A stretch of 7,391 bases of DNA from Globobulimina sp. Lineage: Eukaryota > Foraminifera > Rotaliida. Both the position numbers and the translations under genes were made by a program. How positions within the stretch are numbered: position 1 is the first letter of the stretch; the number at the start of each line of letters is the position of its first letter. The stretch is taken from NCBI GenBank assembly GCA_003354225.1, contig PIVH01000160.1, positions 1-7,391 on the forward strand, written 5' to 3'. Positions 5,183 to 7,391 of this stretch are shown here, piece after piece. The notes beneath the pieces were generated by a model. That model saw only the letters and a program-made list of their open reading frames with translations, was not told the DNA's origin and ran no database searches.

Positions 5183-7391
5183 ATGTCAGCTTCTTCACAG
5201 TGCTCTACATCGTCTGTGCTTGGCACAGGAGTGACTATTGCGTTTGGTATTATTTATGGAGTGACTTTATTGTCAGTTAGCATTTATTCTTATAGTTATA
5301 ACAAAGTGAAATCGTGGTTTAAGGATGTTTATAAAAGACGACGATGTTATTTGCCGATGATAACACATTTAATGGATATGATCACAGACATTGCTGTTAT
5401 CATTCAATTTGGTGAATTACCAACTACTCAAAAAGGAAATGATTGTGGTGTAAATACTATGTATTTGTTTGTCATATCAATATGTGTGTTAATATTTTAT
5501 CGCACAATATCAGCATTTTTAATATATCAATTAACAAAATCAGTGCAGAGGGCTGTTGTTCAATGGTTAGATTTTGAACTATTTCGGGCCCTTTACATTA
5601 ATTATTTATGTGATAAAAACGAACCTTCCTCGCCACAACGTTGGATTTCCTCATTAGAGGCAGCGTTTGAGTCAACACCTCAGGTAAATATATTACAGTG
5701 GTTTAGATTCTATTCATTTTAATTGAACTGTTGATATATAGGCATTGTTGCAGACAATTTTTTTAATAAAAAGCAAGACAGTCCGTAATAATCCAATCAT
5801 TTTGGCATCATTGATATTTAGTTTATGGTCAATTACTGCAAAAATAATATCTGATGACAGAGTTATATCTATTCCAAAGGCAAAATACTCCAACTTTAAA
5901 TACAAAAATTGTACAAAATGTGCATGTGTTTCTTGGACATTTACTGTTCGTTATTTATGGAGAATATTGGATGTATCCTCCAGAATATTCATTGGCAGTT
6001 TACTGTGGCTGGTCGTTGGCGGCTATTATTTATCGATAATTATTGGTATGGAGTGTACTGTAGTTTTGAGTATTTGCATTCTAACTAAAAGATGGGAATT
6101 TTTGTTTGGCGTTGTGGCCATTGTTATCTCTAAATCATCGGTCATAACAGAAGCAATATCAACAGTATTGATTGTTTATCGATGCGTGACAAATTTGCTC
6201 GTTATATCAGTCATAACGTGGATGTTTTACACGTCCAAACCAGTCGAATGCTGGAAATGTGCCAACCATCAGGAACGAGAACAATATAAATATGAAGCTT
6301 CAGCTTACTTAATGTTTCTTTATTGCTGGTTTGCTGCATTGGCGACACCCATTCTATCCACCTATTTATCATTGGAAGTCTTCGTGGGAACTAAATCGAA
6401 TTCGAGAACCATTGGCGCTATGATAGAAACACAAGATTGGAGAGGAATTTTAGAGATGCAAGCGTATAAAGGAGATTATGGTGTATATAATACTAAAACA
6501 GGTGAAAATTTACTGATGTTAGCAATTCATTATAATTATGGCAAATTGGTGAGCCATTTAATCAAACGAGATCGAGTTAGTTTGTGGCAAAAAACCAAAA
6601 ATGGTTATACCTTGTTAGATTTTTTCAGAATGAGCGAGGACAATGAAGTCAATAAGTTAAATAAGCGATATATGGGAGAGCTGCTATTGAAATCGAAGGA
6701 GAGCTGTTATAGTATGAAAACTAGGGAAGGAGAGAATGGCATTGCTTGTTTAGCTGCGTACATTGGGGATGTTGATTTATATAAAAAATTGAAAGTGGAA
6801 AGCACATCGATTCGAGCAGCATGGAAATATGCTCTTGAGGCTGATCAGCCTGATATGATATTCCATTTATTGGACGATCAAAAAGCAGAGAATCAAATGG
6901 AAAGTAGAATGATATCTTATAAGAAAGTAAATATTTTGGGTGCTTTGTTAACTGTCCCTCAATATCGAAATTGTTTAAGTCATGCAGAATTATGGTCCGC
7001 TGCAGCAAATACTGGCGATGAAAATGTACTGAAAGTGGTACAAAAATATTTTGGAAGACCAAATCTCATCGACATCGTGGATAAAGTTGTGAGAGAAACG
7101 AAACCAATTCTAAATGGACAGCAATATAAAATTGTTATGCTGGGTGATTCCGAATGTGGCAAAAGTGCATTAGTTAAGGGATATTTACATGACAACTCTG
7201 GCATATTTAAGGGGTATACGAGAATAAAAACTTCGAGAATAAAAAAAAAGGGTGTATGTTGGCTATTTTAGATGTTCCGTCTGGTGATGAATGCTCTGAT
7301 TTGAGAAATCATTGGATGATGGAAGGTGCAATTGCTATATTAGTGTATGATATTACTGACAGGAAATCTTTCAACGAATGTAGAAATCTGA
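5183..7391 (+). CDS. XK-related membrane domain / ankyrin-like region / Ras-family GTPase fusion (3' end outside window, one frame break)
   Basis: Exons 5183-5683 and 5742 onward. The first part resembles XK-related (XKR) proteins, some of which are phospholipid scramblases. It has about eight to ten hydrophobic segments (around 14-36, 65-77, 93-116, 155-176, 186-203, 247-282, 287-297, 305-330, 356-380), a DMITDIAV motif near 65-72, and the family's hallmark LExxFESxPQxLLQ helix at 158-171, followed by LIFSLWSI. Residues 415-460 (TGENLLMLAIHY) and 495-520 (GENGIACLAAYIGD) look like divergent ankyrin repeats. A GTPase domain starts at about 628: KIVMLGDSECGKSAL contains the P-loop (635-642). 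The frame then stops at 7269-7271, but the +1-related frame from 7250 continues the same domain (LAILDVPSG, LRNHWM, VYDITDRKSF) to the window edge. A one-base indel in the A9 run at 7241-7249 explains this. Its DxxG position is Ser. XKR identity is fairly secure; membrane topology and activity are inferred. Confidence 0.82.
5684..5741 (+). other. Intron of the XKR-GTPase gene (58 bp, phase 0)
   Basis: Donor GTAAAT at 5684, acceptor ATATATAG ending at 5741. Joining ESTPQ to ALLQTIFL restores the conserved ESxPQxLLQ motif of XKR proteins. Without splicing, the frame ends at 5722. Confidence 0.93.
7219..7249 (+). repeat. 15-bp-period tandem repeat and A9 run inside the GTPase domain
   Basis: The 12-mer cgagaataaaaa occurs at 7219-7230 and again at 7234-7245, and the second copy runs on into nine consecutive A residues (7241-7249). 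The period is a multiple of three, so the duplication alone keeps the frame, coding for two RIK units. The A run is where the frame is lost. Confidence 0.8.
7250..7391 (+). CDS. Continuation of the GTPase domain in a shifted frame (partial)
   Basis: Reading from 7250 gives 47 codons to the window edge with clear Ras-family character: a hydrophobic strand LAILD, the aligned G3 region DVPSGDE, LRNHWMMEG, and the strand AILVYDIT followed by DRKSF. These match the order and spacing after switch II in Ras/Rap-type GTPases, closer to Ras than to Rab. It lacks its own P-loop and start context, so it is the 3' part of the upstream gene, not a separate gene. The G4 (NKxD) and G5 motifs would lie beyond the window. 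Confidence 0.8.

Noticed and set aside
5714-5905. 63-aa minus-strand frame opposite the XKR intron and second exon
   Set aside because: It is antisense to a conserved XKR segment, with no domain and no plausible start context.
7215-7251. A 37-bp GT-AG intron that would remove the A9 run
   Set aside because: The phases do not rejoin the GTPase frame, it would be shorter than every other intron here, and it would delete the switch I region.

Overview
The window is nuclear DNA of a eukaryote with a compact, AT-rich genome. The evidence is short GT-AG introns (about 58-130 bp), an ER-resident Hsp90 (GRP94) with a signal peptide, a probable mitochondrial inner-membrane protein with a presequence, and an XK-related (XKR) membrane protein. 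I cannot name the species. An acidic insert in the GRP94 middle domain, of a kind I associate with plants and protists, points away from vertebrates. XKR proteins are best known from animals and their relatives. A unicellular eukaryote or a lineage with a reduced genome is a reasonable guess, not a demonstrated one.

Layout. Positions 1-2350 (minus) hold most of a GRP94/endoplasmin gene in five exons, with its 3' end beyond the left edge. Positions 2438-3538 (minus) hold a single-exon coiled-coil protein with a very basic C-terminal region. Positions 3786-4457 (minus) hold a short, Ser/Asp-rich, probably disordered protein whose N-terminus looks lipid-modified. Positions about 4612-5133 (minus) hold a small mitochondrial-type single-span protein with a probable 3' intron. 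Positions 5183-7391 (plus) hold a large gene encoding an XKR-like multi-span membrane domain, a divergent ankyrin-like region and a Ras-family GTPase domain. The right edge cuts this gene inside the GTPase domain.

Four minus-strand genes are followed by one divergent plus-strand gene, and gaps between coding regions are 49-250 bp. TATA-like elements lie upstream of three of the minus-strand genes. Nothing suggests a shared pathway: GRP94 is secretory-pathway housekeeping, the 139-146 aa protein is probably mitochondrial, and two genes are unrecognised. The gene most worth attention is the XKR-ankyrin-GTPase fusion. It also carries a one-base reading-frame break in an A9 run and a degenerate DxxG motif. 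No RNA genes, CRISPR arrays or transposase genes were seen. The only repeat-like structure outside coding sequence is in the last visible GRP94 intron.
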